A stretch of 52,901 nt of DNA from Halarchaeum acidiphilum MH1-52-1 (GTDB taxonomy: Archaea > Halobacteriota > Halobacteria > Halobacteriales > Halobacteriaceae). Both the position numbers and the translations under genes were made by a program. Every line of letters begins with the position of its first letter. The stretch's first letter is position 1. The notes beneath the pieces were generated by a model that did not search any database, was not told the DNA's origin, and worked only from the letters and a program-made list of their open reading frames with translations. The DNA is taken from contig NZ_BATA01000007.1 in the NCBI RefSeq assembly GCF_000474235.1, positions 1 through 52,901 on the forward strand, written 5' to 3'. Positions 41,964 through 50,317 of this stretch are shown here, piece after piece.

Positions 41964-42204
41964 GCGTGATGCCTTGCTCGGGGTGACCTTGTAGGCTGGG
42001 GCACGTGGGGCCGAGCGAGCGACACGGAACGGCGAACGGGGAGGGACGACACGCGAGCGGACGCGGAGCCGAGCGAGGATTCGCGAAAAAGCGAGCGGGA
42101 GCGATTGGTGGGAGCGACACGCGAGCGCGGGTCCACGAGAGAGCGAGCGCTGTGCGACGCCGCGACCGAAGTCCCTAACCGCGTGCCGTCCGAGGTGTCG
42201 GGCA
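41964..42204. repeat. Divergent spacer rich in short GCGAGCG repeats
   Basis: A 241-base spacer between DUF5788 and the rhomboid gene. It is full of GCGAGCG words; GACACGCGAGCG occurs at 42048-42059 and 42116-42127. It contains the promoters of both flanking genes (CCCTAACC at 42173-42180, about 28 bases before the rhomboid ATG). No gene is supported. Confidence 0.5.
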
Positions 42205-43095
42205 ATGGCGACGTGTGACCGCTGTGGAACGCAGGTGGGGATGCCCTATCGCTGTCGCTTCTGCGGCGGCACTTTCTGCGAGGAGCATCGCCTCCCGGAG
42301 AGCCACGACTGTCCGGGACTGGACGGGTGGGACGATCCGGCCGGCGTCTTCGGGCCGGAGGAGACTGGCCGCGAGGAGAAGTCGCGCGTCGGGCGCGCCG
42401 TCGAGTCGGTGGGCGCGACGGGGGGGCCGCTGGGCTACCTCCGGGGGAACGTCACGTACGTCTTCCTCGGGCTGATGGTCGTCGTGACGGCGCTCGAATA
42501 CGTGGTGCCGGCGCTCGGGCTCTCGCCCGTCTCGACGGGGAACCTGTTCACGCTGAACAGTACGAACGTGCTCTGGGTCTACCCGTGGTTCACGTCGATT
42601 TTCGCGCACAGCGGCTTCCCCCACCTCTTCTTCAACGGTCTCGTGCTCTACTTCTTCGGGCCGCCGGTCGAGCGCCGGATGGGATCCGGGAAGTTCGCCG
42701 TGCTCTTCCTCGCGGCGGGCGCGATCGCCGGTCTCGCGCAGGTGCTCGCGGCCGCGGCGATGGGGCAGTTCGCGGCCGTCCTCGGCGCGAGCGGCGCGAT
42801 CATGGCCGTCATGGGCGTGCTCACCGTCCTCAATCCGAGCCTGCGGGTCTACCTCTACTTCATCCTCCCCGTGCCGCTCTGGCTGTTCACGCTCGGCTTC
42901 GCGCTCTACTCGGTGTTCGTCGCGACGACGGGCGGCATCGGGAGCGGGCACGTCGCGCAGATCGCGCACCTCGCCGGTCTCGCGGTCGGTCTGCTCTACG
43001 GTGCCTACCTCAAGTCGCAGGGCGGGCGCGCGCCGGAGGAACTCACGCTCGGCGGCGGGGGCGGGCCGGGCGGTCCCGGCCGGGGGCGCTTCTAG
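42205..43095 (+). CDS. Rhomboid protease with N-terminal AN1 zinc finger
   Basis: A 296-residue fusion. Residues 1-40 are an AN1-type zinc finger: Cys4/Cys7, Cys17/Cys20, Cys25, His28, His34 and Cys36 around CGGTFCEEHRLPESHDC. Residues about 80-270 form six transmembrane helices of an intramembrane serine protease, with catalytic Ser196 in GASGA, His255 in AHLAG, and the family HSGFPHLFFN segment (135-144). The C-terminal tail is Gly-rich. AN1-rhomboid fusions occur in haloarchaea; substrates are unknown. Its stop codon abuts the ATG of endonuclease V with no spacer, so the two share a transcript. Confidence 0.92.
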   Translation: MATCDRCGTQVGMPYRCRFCGGTFCEEHRLPESHDCPGLDGWDDPAGVFGPEETGREEKSRVGRAVESVGATGGPLGYLRGNVTYVFLGLMVVVTALEYVVPALGLSPVSTGNLFTLNSTNVLWVYPWFTSIFAHSGFPHLFFNGLVLYFFGPPVERRMGSGKFAVLFLAAGAIAGLAQVLAAAAMGQFAAVLGASGAIMAVMGVLTVLNPSLRVYLYFILPVPLWLFTLGFALYSVFVATTGGIGSGHVAQIAHLAGLAVGLLYGAYLKSQGGRAPEELTLGGGGGPGGPGRGRF

Positions 43096-43896
43096 ATGGA
43101 TCTCGTGCGCCCCGGCTACCTCCCGGATCCCGCGCTCGACGCCGACGCGATGGAGGCGATGCAGCGCGACATCGCGGCCGACGCGGTCTTCGCGGACGAG
43201 CACGATCTCACGCCGTCGGCCGTCGCGATCGACGAGCCGATCCGGGAGACCGCCCCCTCGCAGGCGACGCTCGACGGCGGCGGACCGGTCGTCGTCGGCA
43301 TCGATCAGGCCTTCCGTGAGGAGGAAGCCGTCTCGGTCGCGGTCGCGATCCGCGGCGGGCGCGTGATCGAGCGCGCGTTCGGGCGCGCGCCGCTCGAAAT
43401 CCCGTACATCCCCGGTCTGCTCGCCTTCCGCGAGGGCGCCGCCATCGCGGACGCGCTCGACTCGCTCACCGTCGCTCCCGACCTCCTCGTCTGTGACGGA
43501 AGCGGGCGCATCCACTACCGCGAGGCCGGCATCGCGACGCACGTCGGCGTCCTGTTCGACGTCCCGTCGCTCGGCGTCGCGAAGAACCTCCTCTGCGGGA
43601 CGCCCGTCGAACCGGTCGAGGACCGGTACATGGCGGCGGGCGAGCGGGTCGCGATCGAGGCGAACGACCGGGTGGAGACCTGCCCGAACGGGACGACGAT
43701 CGGCCACTTCTACCAGTCGCGTCAGTACGAGAACCCCGAGCGGCGCCACGTCAACCCCCTCGTCGTCAGCCCCGGCCACCGCGTCGCGACGGGCACCGCG
43801 ACGGACCTCGTCGCCGCGACCTGTGCGGGGTACAAGCTCCCGGAACCCACGCGGGTCGCGGACGCCGACGTCGGCGAGCGGGCGCGCGAGGAGTGA
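43096..43896 (+). CDS. nfi: Endonuclease V
   Basis: A 266-residue endonuclease V that nicks DNA (or RNA) next to deaminated adenine, inosine. Catalytic residues by motif: Asp70 in GIDQAF, Glu113 in YIPGLLAFREG, and Asp134 in DGSGRIHYREAGIATHVGV; spacing 113 to 134 equals that of Thermotoga EndoV (89 to 110). The lysine in GVAKN is also present. A poorly conserved N-terminal 60 residues precede the nuclease fold, as in other haloarchaea. The ATG directly follows the rhomboid stop. Confidence 0.93.
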   Translation: MDLVRPGYLPDPALDADAMEAMQRDIAADAVFADEHDLTPSAVAIDEPIRETAPSQATLDGGGPVVVGIDQAFREEEAVSVAVAIRGGRVIERAFGRAPLEIPYIPGLLAFREGAAIADALDSLTVAPDLLVCDGSGRIHYREAGIATHVGVLFDVPSLGVAKNLLCGTPVEPVEDRYMAAGERVAIEANDRVETCPNGTTIGHFYQSRQYENPERRHVNPLVVSPGHRVATGTATDLVAATCAGYKLPEPTRVADADVGERAREE

Positions 43897-43943
43897 GCGG
43901 CCCCAGCGACTTTGGAGGCGGGATCACACCATCATACGCCACC

Positions 43944-44114
43944 GTGGTGAACGCTGTCTTCTGTCGTGACCGCGGTCACGACTGCGACTTCGCGGTACAG
44001 ACCGACAACGACGACGAACTCGTCCACCACGTGCAGGACCACGCCGAGCGCATCCACGACGTGGAACTCTCGCGCGCGGACGTCGAGGATCTCATCACCG
44101 AGGCCGAGGCCTGA
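43944..44114 (+). CDS. DUF1059-like small protein
   Basis: A 56-residue protein starting VVNAVFCRDRGHDCDFAVQT, then DNDDELVHHVQDHAERIHDV and ELSRADVEDLITEAEA. The C...C-D-F...H-x-x-x-H pattern with 'EHAxxxH' helix matches the DUF1059 family of small zinc-finger-like proteins. No ATG fits; GTG at 43944 or 43947 is the likely start, supported by a GACTTTGG box about 30 bases upstream at 43911-43918. Function unknown. Confidence 0.72.
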   Translation: MVNAVFCRDRGHDCDFAVQTDNDDELVHHVQDHAERIHDVELSRADVEDLITEAEA

Positions 44115-44156
44115 GAAACGGCCACCCTTAACTCGGCGCCGCGCGACGGGGCGGGT

Positions 44157-44978
44157 ATGACGGAGGAGACCGTACTCATCACGGGCTGTTCGACCGGGAT
44201 CGGCCGCGCGACGGCCGTGGCCTTCCTTGAAGAGGAGTGGACGGTGTGGGCGACGGCGCGCGACGAGACCGACCTCGAAGCCCTCCGCGAGGCGGGCTGT
44301 CGCGTCGCCGAACTGGACGTCACGAAACCCGCGCAGTGTCACGACGTCGTCGAGGAGGCGATCGCGGCCGAGGGCCGCCTCGACTGCCTCGTGAACAACG
44401 CGGGCTACGGACAGATGGGCGCCGTCGAGGACGTGCCGACGCGCCGGCTGCACGAGCAGTTCGACGTGAACGTCTACGGTCCCCACCGCCTGCTCCGCGC
44501 GGTGCTCCCGCACATGCGCGAGCGCGGCGAGGGAACGATCGTCAACGTCTCGAGCGTCGCGGGGCGCGTCGCCGCCCCCGGACAGGGCGTCTACGCGGCC
44601 TCGAAGTTCGCCCTCGAGGGCCTGAGCGACGCGCTGCGCGGCGAGGTCGCACCCCACGGGATCGACGTCGCGCTCGTCGAACCCGGGCCGGTCGACACCG
44701 GGTTCGCGGCGCGCGCGAGCGAGGAACTCGAACCCGTAACGGCCTCGGACGCGTACGACCGCGTCTATCGCTTCTTCGAGGACTTCGACGTCGTCTCCGG
44801 TGGGTTCGGGGCGAGCCAGCCCGAGGAGGTCGCGGCCGTGATCGTCGAGGCCGCGAGCACGACCGATCCGGAGCCGCGCTATCCCGTCGGGACCGCGGCA
44901 CGGGCGATGGCGCTCGCGCGCTACCTGCCCGACCGGCTTCGTGACCGCGTGACCGGATTCCTCTACGACCTCGCCTGA
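44157..44978 (+). CDS. Short-chain dehydrogenase/reductase
   Basis: A 273-residue classical SDR. The cofactor motif ITGCSTGIGRA is at 8-18, DVT at about 57-59, NNAGYG at 81-86, the catalytic Ser in NVSSVAG, and YAASK with catalytic Tyr and Lys near 142-146. EPGPVDTGF follows. An extended C-terminal part (EDFDVVSGGFGASQPEEVA) is typical of carbonyl reductase-like SDRs. Substrate unknown. CCTTAACTC near 44126-44134 is about 27 bases upstream. Its stop overlaps the glycerate kinase ATG by one base, so they form an operon. Confidence 0.9.
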   Translation: MTEETVLITGCSTGIGRATAVAFLEEEWTVWATARDETDLEALREAGCRVAELDVTKPAQCHDVVEEAIAAEGRLDCLVNNAGYGQMGAVEDVPTRRLHEQFDVNVYGPHRLLRAVLPHMRERGEGTIVNVSSVAGRVAAPGQGVYAASKFALEGLSDALRGEVAPHGIDVALVEPGPVDTGFAARASEELEPVTASDAYDRVYRFFEDFDVVSGGFGASQPEEVAAVIVEAASTTDPEPRYPVGTAARAMALARYLPDRLRDRVTGFLYDLA

Positions 44979-46279
44979 TGAGCGACGCAGACGAACGCCG
45001 ACGGCTCGCGCGCGAGTGCGCGGAGGCGGGGATCGAGGCGGCGCACCCGGCGTCGGTGATCCGGGAGACGGTGACGCGCGACGGCGACGAACTGCGGATC
45101 GCGGAGGCGACGTTCGACCTGAGCGACTACGACGACGTGGTCGTGCTCGGCGGTGGGAACGCGGCCTCACAGGTCGCGGCCGCCCTCGAAGCCGTCCTCG
45201 GCGACGCGCTCGCCGGCGGCATCGTCGTCACGGACGATCCCGCGGAGACGGAGCGCGTCACGGTCCTGCCCGGCGATCACCCGGTGCCGAGCGAGCGGGG
45301 CGTCGACTCGACGCGAGCGCTGCTCGACGCCGCGGACGACGCCGACGCGGACACGCTCGTGCTCGCCGTGATCACGGGCGGCGCGAGCGCGCTCCTGCCC
45401 GCGCCCGTTCCCGCACTCGCCCTCGACGACCTCCGCGCGACGACGGACGCGCTCCTCGCGAGCGGCGCGACGATCCACGAGATGAACGCCGTGCGCAAGC
45501 ACTGCTCGGCGCTCAAGGGCGGCCGCCTCGCCGCGCGCCTCGCGCCCGCCCGCGTCGCGACGCTCGCCTTCAGCGACGTCGTCGGCGACGATCTCTCCGT
45601 CATCGGCAGCGGTCCCACCGTTCCCGACGCCTCGACGTACGCGGACGCGCTCGCCGTCCTCGACGACTACGACGTGCGCGTCCCCGACGCGGTCCGCACA
45701 CGCCTCGACGCGGGCGCGGCCGGCGAGCGTGACGAGACGCCGAACACGGGCGATCCGACGTTCGAGCGGGTGTCGACGCACGTCCTCGCGACGAACCGGA
45801 CGGCCGTGGACGCGGCCGCCGAGCGAGCGCGGGACGCGGGCTACGAGCCGCTCGTGCTCTCGACGCGCGTCCGCGGGGAGGCCCGCGAGGCCGCGAAGAC
45901 CCACGTCGCCGTCGCCGAGGAGGCCCTTGCGACCGGCGATCCCCTCGCCCCGCCGTGCGTCGTCCTCTCCGGTGGCGAGTGCACGGTGACGGTGCGCGGC
46001 GACGGCGAGGGCGGACCGAACCTCGAGTTCGCGCTCTCGGCGGCGCTCGAACTCGGACCCGAAACGGCGCTCTGCGCGGTCGACACCGACGGCATCGACG
46101 GCGCGACCGACGTCGCGGGCGCGGTCGTCGACGCGGAGACGCTGCCGGATCGGCGGGCCGCCCGGCGCGCGCTCCGCGAGAACGACGCACTCCCGGTCTT
46201 AGACGACGCCGACGCGCTCGTCGAGACGGGGGCGACGGGGACGAACGTGAACGATCTCCGGATCGTCGTCGTCCGCTGA
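44978..46279 (+). CDS. Glycerate 2-kinase (DUF4147/MOFRL family)
   Basis: A 433-residue glycerate 2-kinase of the GckA/TtuD type that phosphorylates D-glycerate to 2-phosphoglycerate. The N-terminal domain has VVVLGGGNAASQVAAALE, LPGDHPVPSERGVDSTR, VITGGASALLPAP, MNAVRKHCSALKGGRLA and SDVVGDDLSVIGSGPT, all family motifs. The C-terminal MOFRL domain has LSGGECTVTV, GGPNLEFALSAALEL and DTDGIDGATDVAG. It is coupled to the SDR gene, which might supply glycerate by reducing or oxidising a related acid. The convergent GntP permease remnant may once have imported its substrate. Confidence 0.9.
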   Translation: MSDADERRRLARECAEAGIEAAHPASVIRETVTRDGDELRIAEATFDLSDYDDVVVLGGGNAASQVAAALEAVLGDALAGGIVVTDDPAETERVTVLPGDHPVPSERGVDSTRALLDAADDADADTLVLAVITGGASALLPAPVPALALDDLRATTDALLASGATIHEMNAVRKHCSALKGGRLAARLAPARVATLAFSDVVGDDLSVIGSGPTVPDASTYADALAVLDDYDVRVPDAVRTRLDAGAAGERDETPNTGDPTFERVSTHVLATNRTAVDAAAERARDAGYEPLVLSTRVRGEAREAAKTHVAVAEEALATGDPLAPPCVVLSGGECTVTVRGDGEGGPNLEFALSAALELGPETALCAVDTDGIDGATDVAGAVVDAETLPDRRAARRALRENDALPVLDDADALVETGATGTNVNDLRIVVVR

Positions 46280-46283
46280 CCCG

Positions 46284-46730
46284 TCAGGTCAGCGCGACGA
46301 CGACGTGATCGAGGACGACGATCCAGACGATGCTGGTGATCCCGAGCGCGAGCGTCGCGAGCGTCCACGCCTGATAGGCGGTCGAGGCCTCCATGTCGGA
46401 GAACTCGGTGATGATCCAGAAATAGGAGTCGTTGGCGTGGCTGACCGTCATGCTGCCCGCGCCGATGGCGAGGACGGCGAAGACGCTCCCCCACGTGCCG
46501 GCGAGACCGAGGTTGGAGAGGAGCGGCGCGACGATTCCCGCGGTGGTGTGGATGGAGACGGTGGAGGACCCGAGCGTCGTCTTGAGCGCCGCCGCGAGGA
46601 TGAAGACGGCGACGAGACCGAGACCGAGACCGCCGAGGGCGTTCCCGACGAAGGCCTTGAGCGGGAACGCGCCGACGATGAGCGCGACGGCGACGAGCAA
46701 GAGCGCGAGCAATGCGTAGCCGTGTAGCAT
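46284..46730 (-). pseudogene. GntP-family gluconate/glycerate permease, internally deleted
   Basis: Only 148 residues remain of a transporter family that normally has about 430-470. The C-terminal part is clear: LKTTLGSSTVSIHTTAGIVAPLL, IGAGSMTVSHANDSYFWIITEF, and TAYQAWTLATLALGITSIV are GntP signatures. The first 28 residues (MLHGYALLALLLVAVALIVG plus AFPLKAFV) look like the usual first helix. Hence about 300 middle codons seem to be missing while the frame is kept. The promoter side is intact (GATTAACTG about 28 bases upstream). Too few helices remain for transport. It converges on glycerate kinase. Confidence 0.75.
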
Positions 46731-46756
46731 ACGTACGTACCTCTCACATTTCCTCA

Positions 46757-46776
46757 GTTAATCGTTATGTTAATCG
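46757..46776. repeat. Two GTTAATCG direct repeats at the GntP promoter
   Basis: GTTAATCG occurs at 46757-46764 and 46769-46776, 12 bases apart, overlapping the minus-strand box A of the GntP remnant. It could be an operator half-site pair or chance in an AT-rich promoter. Confidence 0.35.
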
Positions 46777-46869
46777 ATCGTCCGAGATGGGGACGACGAC
46801 CCACGGCGGTGCCGATTCGGTCGCGGAAAGGTCGTTAGACTGATTAGCGCGTCACGGGTTCCGTAGGGT

Positions 46870-48132
46870 ATGACTGACCACTTCGACGTGGTTATCGCCG
46901 GAGCCGGTCCCGCGGGCGCCCAGTGCGCACGGGATCTCGCGGAACGCGACTACGACGTCCTCGTCCTCGAAACCGAGAACGAGGACGAGTTCCCGCGTCA
47001 GAGCAACAAATCGACCGCGGGGACGTTCCCCGCGATGATGGGAGCGTTCGGGATCCCGGACGACGTCGTGATGCAGTTCACGGACGCTGTCGTCCTCGAA
47101 TCCCCGACCGATCACTTCGCCCAGCGCCAACCCGGTGCGGTGTTGGAGTTCGCGGACTTCAAGCGCTTCCTCGTCCGCGACGGGCGCGAGCACGGCGCGG
47201 AGTACCGCTTCGACTCCCGCGCGACCGCGCCGATCACCGAGAACGGCAGCGTCGTCGGCGTCCGCTACGACGGCGACGAGGAGGTGCGCGCCGACATCGT
47301 CGTCGACGCGACCGGTCCCGCCGCGCCGCTCGCGAAGCAGCTCGGCGTCTCCGATCTCGAACGGCAGAATCAGGCCATCGGCATCGAGTGGGAGATGGAG
47401 GGCGTCGAGGTGGACCACCCGGACTACGCGGATCTCACGGACGCGATGATGCTCCGCCTCGATCACGACCTCGCGCCCGGCGGCTACTCGTGGATCTTCC
47501 ACACCGGCGGCGACACCGCGAAGGTCGGTCTCTGCTACATCCAGAACGAGAAGTACCACTCGAACGCTGATGGAATGAACATCGACGACTACCTCGACCA
47601 GTGGCTCGACTCGGACCCCCGCTTCGCGGACGCCGAGAAGCTGGCGGGCAAGCAACACCGTGGCTCCGCGCACATCCAGCCCCCGAATCAGCTCTCCACG
47701 GACGGGTTCGTGGCGATCGGCGACGCCGTCCCGACGATCGACCCGCTCTGGGGCGAGGGGATCCACAAGGGGCTGAAGTCCGCGCGCGCCGCCGCGATCG
47801 CCGCCGACCACTGCCTCACCGGCACCGTTGATACGTCCGCCGAGGAGATCGACGTCTACGACACGCTCTGGCATCGCGACGTCGCGCCCGACGCCGGCAT
47901 CCGCCTCCTGATGACCCACCTCCTCTACTACGCGCCCAACGAGCGCTACGATCGCCTCATGCGCGACATCAACGCGATGGATCTCGACACGCTCGCCTCC
48001 GCGAACGGCGGGAGCCTGCGCGCCATCGCGAAGCTCCTCCACCGCGAGGACCTCCCGATGCTCCGCGACTTCGTCCGGGAGAACCCCGAAATCGTGAAGC
48101 GGGGCCTCTCCGACTACGTTCCGTTGCTGTGA
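46870..48132 (+). CDS. Geranylgeranyl reductase family flavoprotein
   Basis: A 420-residue FAD-dependent reductase of the geranylgeranyl reductase family. The FAD Rossmann motif GAGPAGAQCARDLAER is at 11-26. DIVVDATGPAAPLAKQL and the second FAD motif GDAVPTIDPLWGEGIHKGLKSA follow. Close relatives saturate the isoprenoid chains of archaeal lipids (digeranylgeranylglycerophospholipid reductase) or of menaquinone or carotenoid precursors; haloarchaea carry several paralogues and I cannot say which. CTGATTAGC at 46840-46848 is about 26 bases before the ATG. Confidence 0.85.
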   Translation: MTDHFDVVIAGAGPAGAQCARDLAERDYDVLVLETENEDEFPRQSNKSTAGTFPAMMGAFGIPDDVVMQFTDAVVLESPTDHFAQRQPGAVLEFADFKRFLVRDGREHGAEYRFDSRATAPITENGSVVGVRYDGDEEVRADIVVDATGPAAPLAKQLGVSDLERQNQAIGIEWEMEGVEVDHPDYADLTDAMMLRLDHDLAPGGYSWIFHTGGDTAKVGLCYIQNEKYHSNADGMNIDDYLDQWLDSDPRFADAEKLAGKQHRGSAHIQPPNQLSTDGFVAIGDAVPTIDPLWGEGIHKGLKSARAAAIAADHCLTGTVDTSAEEIDVYDTLWHRDVAPDAGIRLLMTHLLYYAPNERYDRLMRDINAMDLDTLASANGGSLRAIAKLLHREDLPMLRDFVRENPEIVKRGLSDYVPLL

Positions 48133-48267
48133 ACGACCGCACCTGATCGCGCCCCGGCCCCCTCTCGACCGGACACGCGACCGCAACTGAGAGCGTACGC
48201 GTCTCCTCGCGCGTGAACACCGTCGGAGCCGTGGTGCGCGTGTTCGAGTGAAACGGCGAACGGCCCG

Positions 48268-49736
48268 TCAGAAGAACTCGTCGAGACCGCTCTGCATGTC
48301 GTCGTCCTCGGCGTCGTCGCGCTTCTCCGACGCCGATTTCGCTTCGTCCTCGTCGACGAAGACGTCCTCGCCGGTTTCGTCTGTCGCCGTGTTCCCGCTC
48401 TCCGCCGCGACGTCCGCGGCTTCGGCCTGCCCCTCGAAGGCGCCGCCCGAATGTTCGACGGCGGCCGTTTCTTTCGCTTCCTCGGCGTCGGCGACGATGT
48501 CCGCCACCTTGTTGGTGTCCTCCCCGCTCCCGGTGACGAAGGCGACGTGCTCCGCCTCCAAGTCGTAGGCGGCGGCCATCGCGACGGTGAGTTCGCGGGG
48601 CTTGCAGTGATGAACCATCGCGGCGAGGAACGGCATCACCTCGCGTCGGGCGGTCGCCATCGAACACCCGGAGCGCTCGGCGATCTTGCGGGCGACGTAG
48701 TCGCGGGTGTTTCGCGTGCCCTTCGTCCGGCCGAGCTTCGACCAGAAGGATGGCGGGCCGTAGCGCGTCCACCCGCCCTTCGATTCCCGGCGGGCGGCGG
48801 CGACGCCGGCGGCGACGTTGTCCGTCGCGTAGCGCCAGTAGGAGTAGTCCTGCGTGGCGCGCACGCGCCCGAGCCACGTGTCGGCGTTCGCGAGGAAGTC
48901 GTACGCGTCGGCCAACTCGGGTCCGGAATAGTCCTTCGGGACGTTGTCCTCCACCCAGTTGAGGAGGTCGTCCGGCGTCTCGTCGACGTCGTACGCGGCG
49001 TAGAGCGATTCCTCCGCGCCCTTCTCCTTGATGACGTCGTCGAGGAAGTCGAAGATGCCCTCGGTGGTGTCCCGTTCGCCGGTGACGATGTCGTCCTCGG
49101 TCAGCACCTCGGTCTCCTCGGCGAGCGCCTGCAAGTCGTTGATCGCCGAGCGGAGATCGCCGCTGTTCTTCTGCGCGAGCGCGGAGAGCGCGGCGTCCTC
49201 GTACTCGATCCCCTCGCGCCGGCAGACGTCGCGGAGCACGGGCACGATCGAGCGCTTGCCGACGTCGCGGAACTCGATCTCCCGACAGGCGTTCCGGAGG
49301 GCGTTCGACATATCGTAGTACTCGTTCGCGATGAGCACCATCGGCTGGGTGGCCTCCTTCACGAGGCGCGTCACGGCGCGCGCCCCGCCCCGATCGGCGT
49401 TGCCGTGGATGTTGTCCGCCTCGTCCATGATGACGAGCTTTCGCCCGCCCGAGCCGCCGACGAGCGTGCCGGATTTGGCGGCCTCGCCCGCGACGCGCTC
49501 GATGACGTCCTTCGTGCGCGTGTCGCTCGCGTTCAACTCGATCGCGTCCCACCCCATGTCGTTCGCGAGCGCGTGCGCCGCGGACGTCTTCCCGCGCCCG
49601 GACTCCCGTGGACGATGACGGCCTCGCGGTGCTCGTCCCACGTCTCCGCCCACCGCTTCAGGTCGTCGCGGGCCGAGTCGTTCCCGCGGACCTCCGAGAG
49701 CGTCGTCGGGCGGTACTTCTCCGTCCAGTCAACCAT
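48268..49736 (-). CDS. rfcL: Replication factor C large subunit, split by a frameshift in Walker A near 49591
   Basis: Clamp-loader large subunit, about 489 residues when corrected. It opens MVDWTEKYRPTTLSEVRGND and reaches VIVHGSPGAG, where the P-loop is cut. The other frame continues GKTSAAHALANDMGWDAIEL, then the Walker B VIMDEADNIHG, arginine-finger region, and the RFC collar. The final residues QSGLDEFF are a PCNA-interacting peptide after a long acidic tail. The span is 1469 bases (3n+2). Adding one C to the CCC at 49591-49593 restores a GAGKTS P-loop. A second ATG at 49739 is possible. The gene is essential in archaea, which argues for a sequence error. Confidence 0.94.
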
Positions 49737-49793
49737 CATCCGAGAAGAGACGCGAACCGCGGTTAGGTGTTCCGGGACGGGTCGAACGCGTCG

Positions 49794-50258
49794 TCACTCG
49801 GACGTCGCGGCGACGTACGTGACCGGGCAGGGCGAGTCGAGGATGATGTCCTGTGCGGTGCTGCCGAAGACGGCTTTCCCGGTCGGCGAGCGCGGCCGCC
49901 CGGAGACGAACACCTGATCGGCGTCGCGCTCGCCGGCGGCCGCGACGACCTCCTCCGCGACCGTCCCGACCGCACCGTCGACGACGTACTCGATGCCCGC
50001 CTCGTCGAGCGTCGCGCCGAGTCGCTCGACGTCCTCGTGGTCGGCCAGCACCTCGTCGGCGTCGTCCCGTCCCGCGTTCGGGTGGCCGAGCCGCTCGGCG
50101 GCGTCGAGGAACTCCTCACCGGTGAGGACGTACGTCAGGACGACCGTCGCGTCCGCCGGCCCGGCGGCCCGCATCGCGGCCTCCAGCAGTCGATCCGCGG
50201 TCTCGTCCGTGACTTCGGGGCTGAGCGCGACCAACACGGTGTCGAGCGTGGACTCCAT
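49794..50258 (-). CDS. Universal stress protein (UspA family)
   Basis: A 154-residue UspA-type protein of one domain. The start MESTLDTVLVALSPEVTDET has the usual first strand. The C-terminal ATP-binding signature is present: VSGRPRSPTGKAVFGSTAQDIILDSPCPVTYV, with GR-x-x-G-KAVFGST giving the G-2x-G-9x-G(S/T) pattern, so it probably binds ATP. Haloarchaea carry many paralogues; the specific role is unknown. GTATTATGC on the minus strand is about 28 bases before the ATG. Confidence 0.9.
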   Translation of the reverse strand: MESTLDTVLVALSPEVTDETADRLLEAAMRAAGPADATVVLTYVLTGEEFLDAAERLGHPNAGRDDADEVLADHEDVERLGATLDEAGIEYVVDGAVGTVAEEVVAAAGERDADQVFVSGRPRSPTGKAVFGSTAQDIILDSPCPVTYVAATSE

Positions 50259-50281
50259 ACCACCCCGTCGATCACGGATCG

Positions 50282-50290
50282 GCATAATAC
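50282..50290 (-). promoter_or_regulatory. TATA box for the UspA gene
   Basis: GTATTATGC on the minus strand is centred 28 bases before the ATG at 50258. Confidence 0.55.
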
Positions 50291-50317
50291 TACGCCCCGC
50301 GCGGCCGTCGTCCGCGT

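Noticed and set aside
41960-42205. Frame of 81 codons in the DUF5788/rhomboid spacer
   Set aside because: Ser/Arg-rich product of the GCGAGCG repeats, overlapping both promoters. Not a gene.
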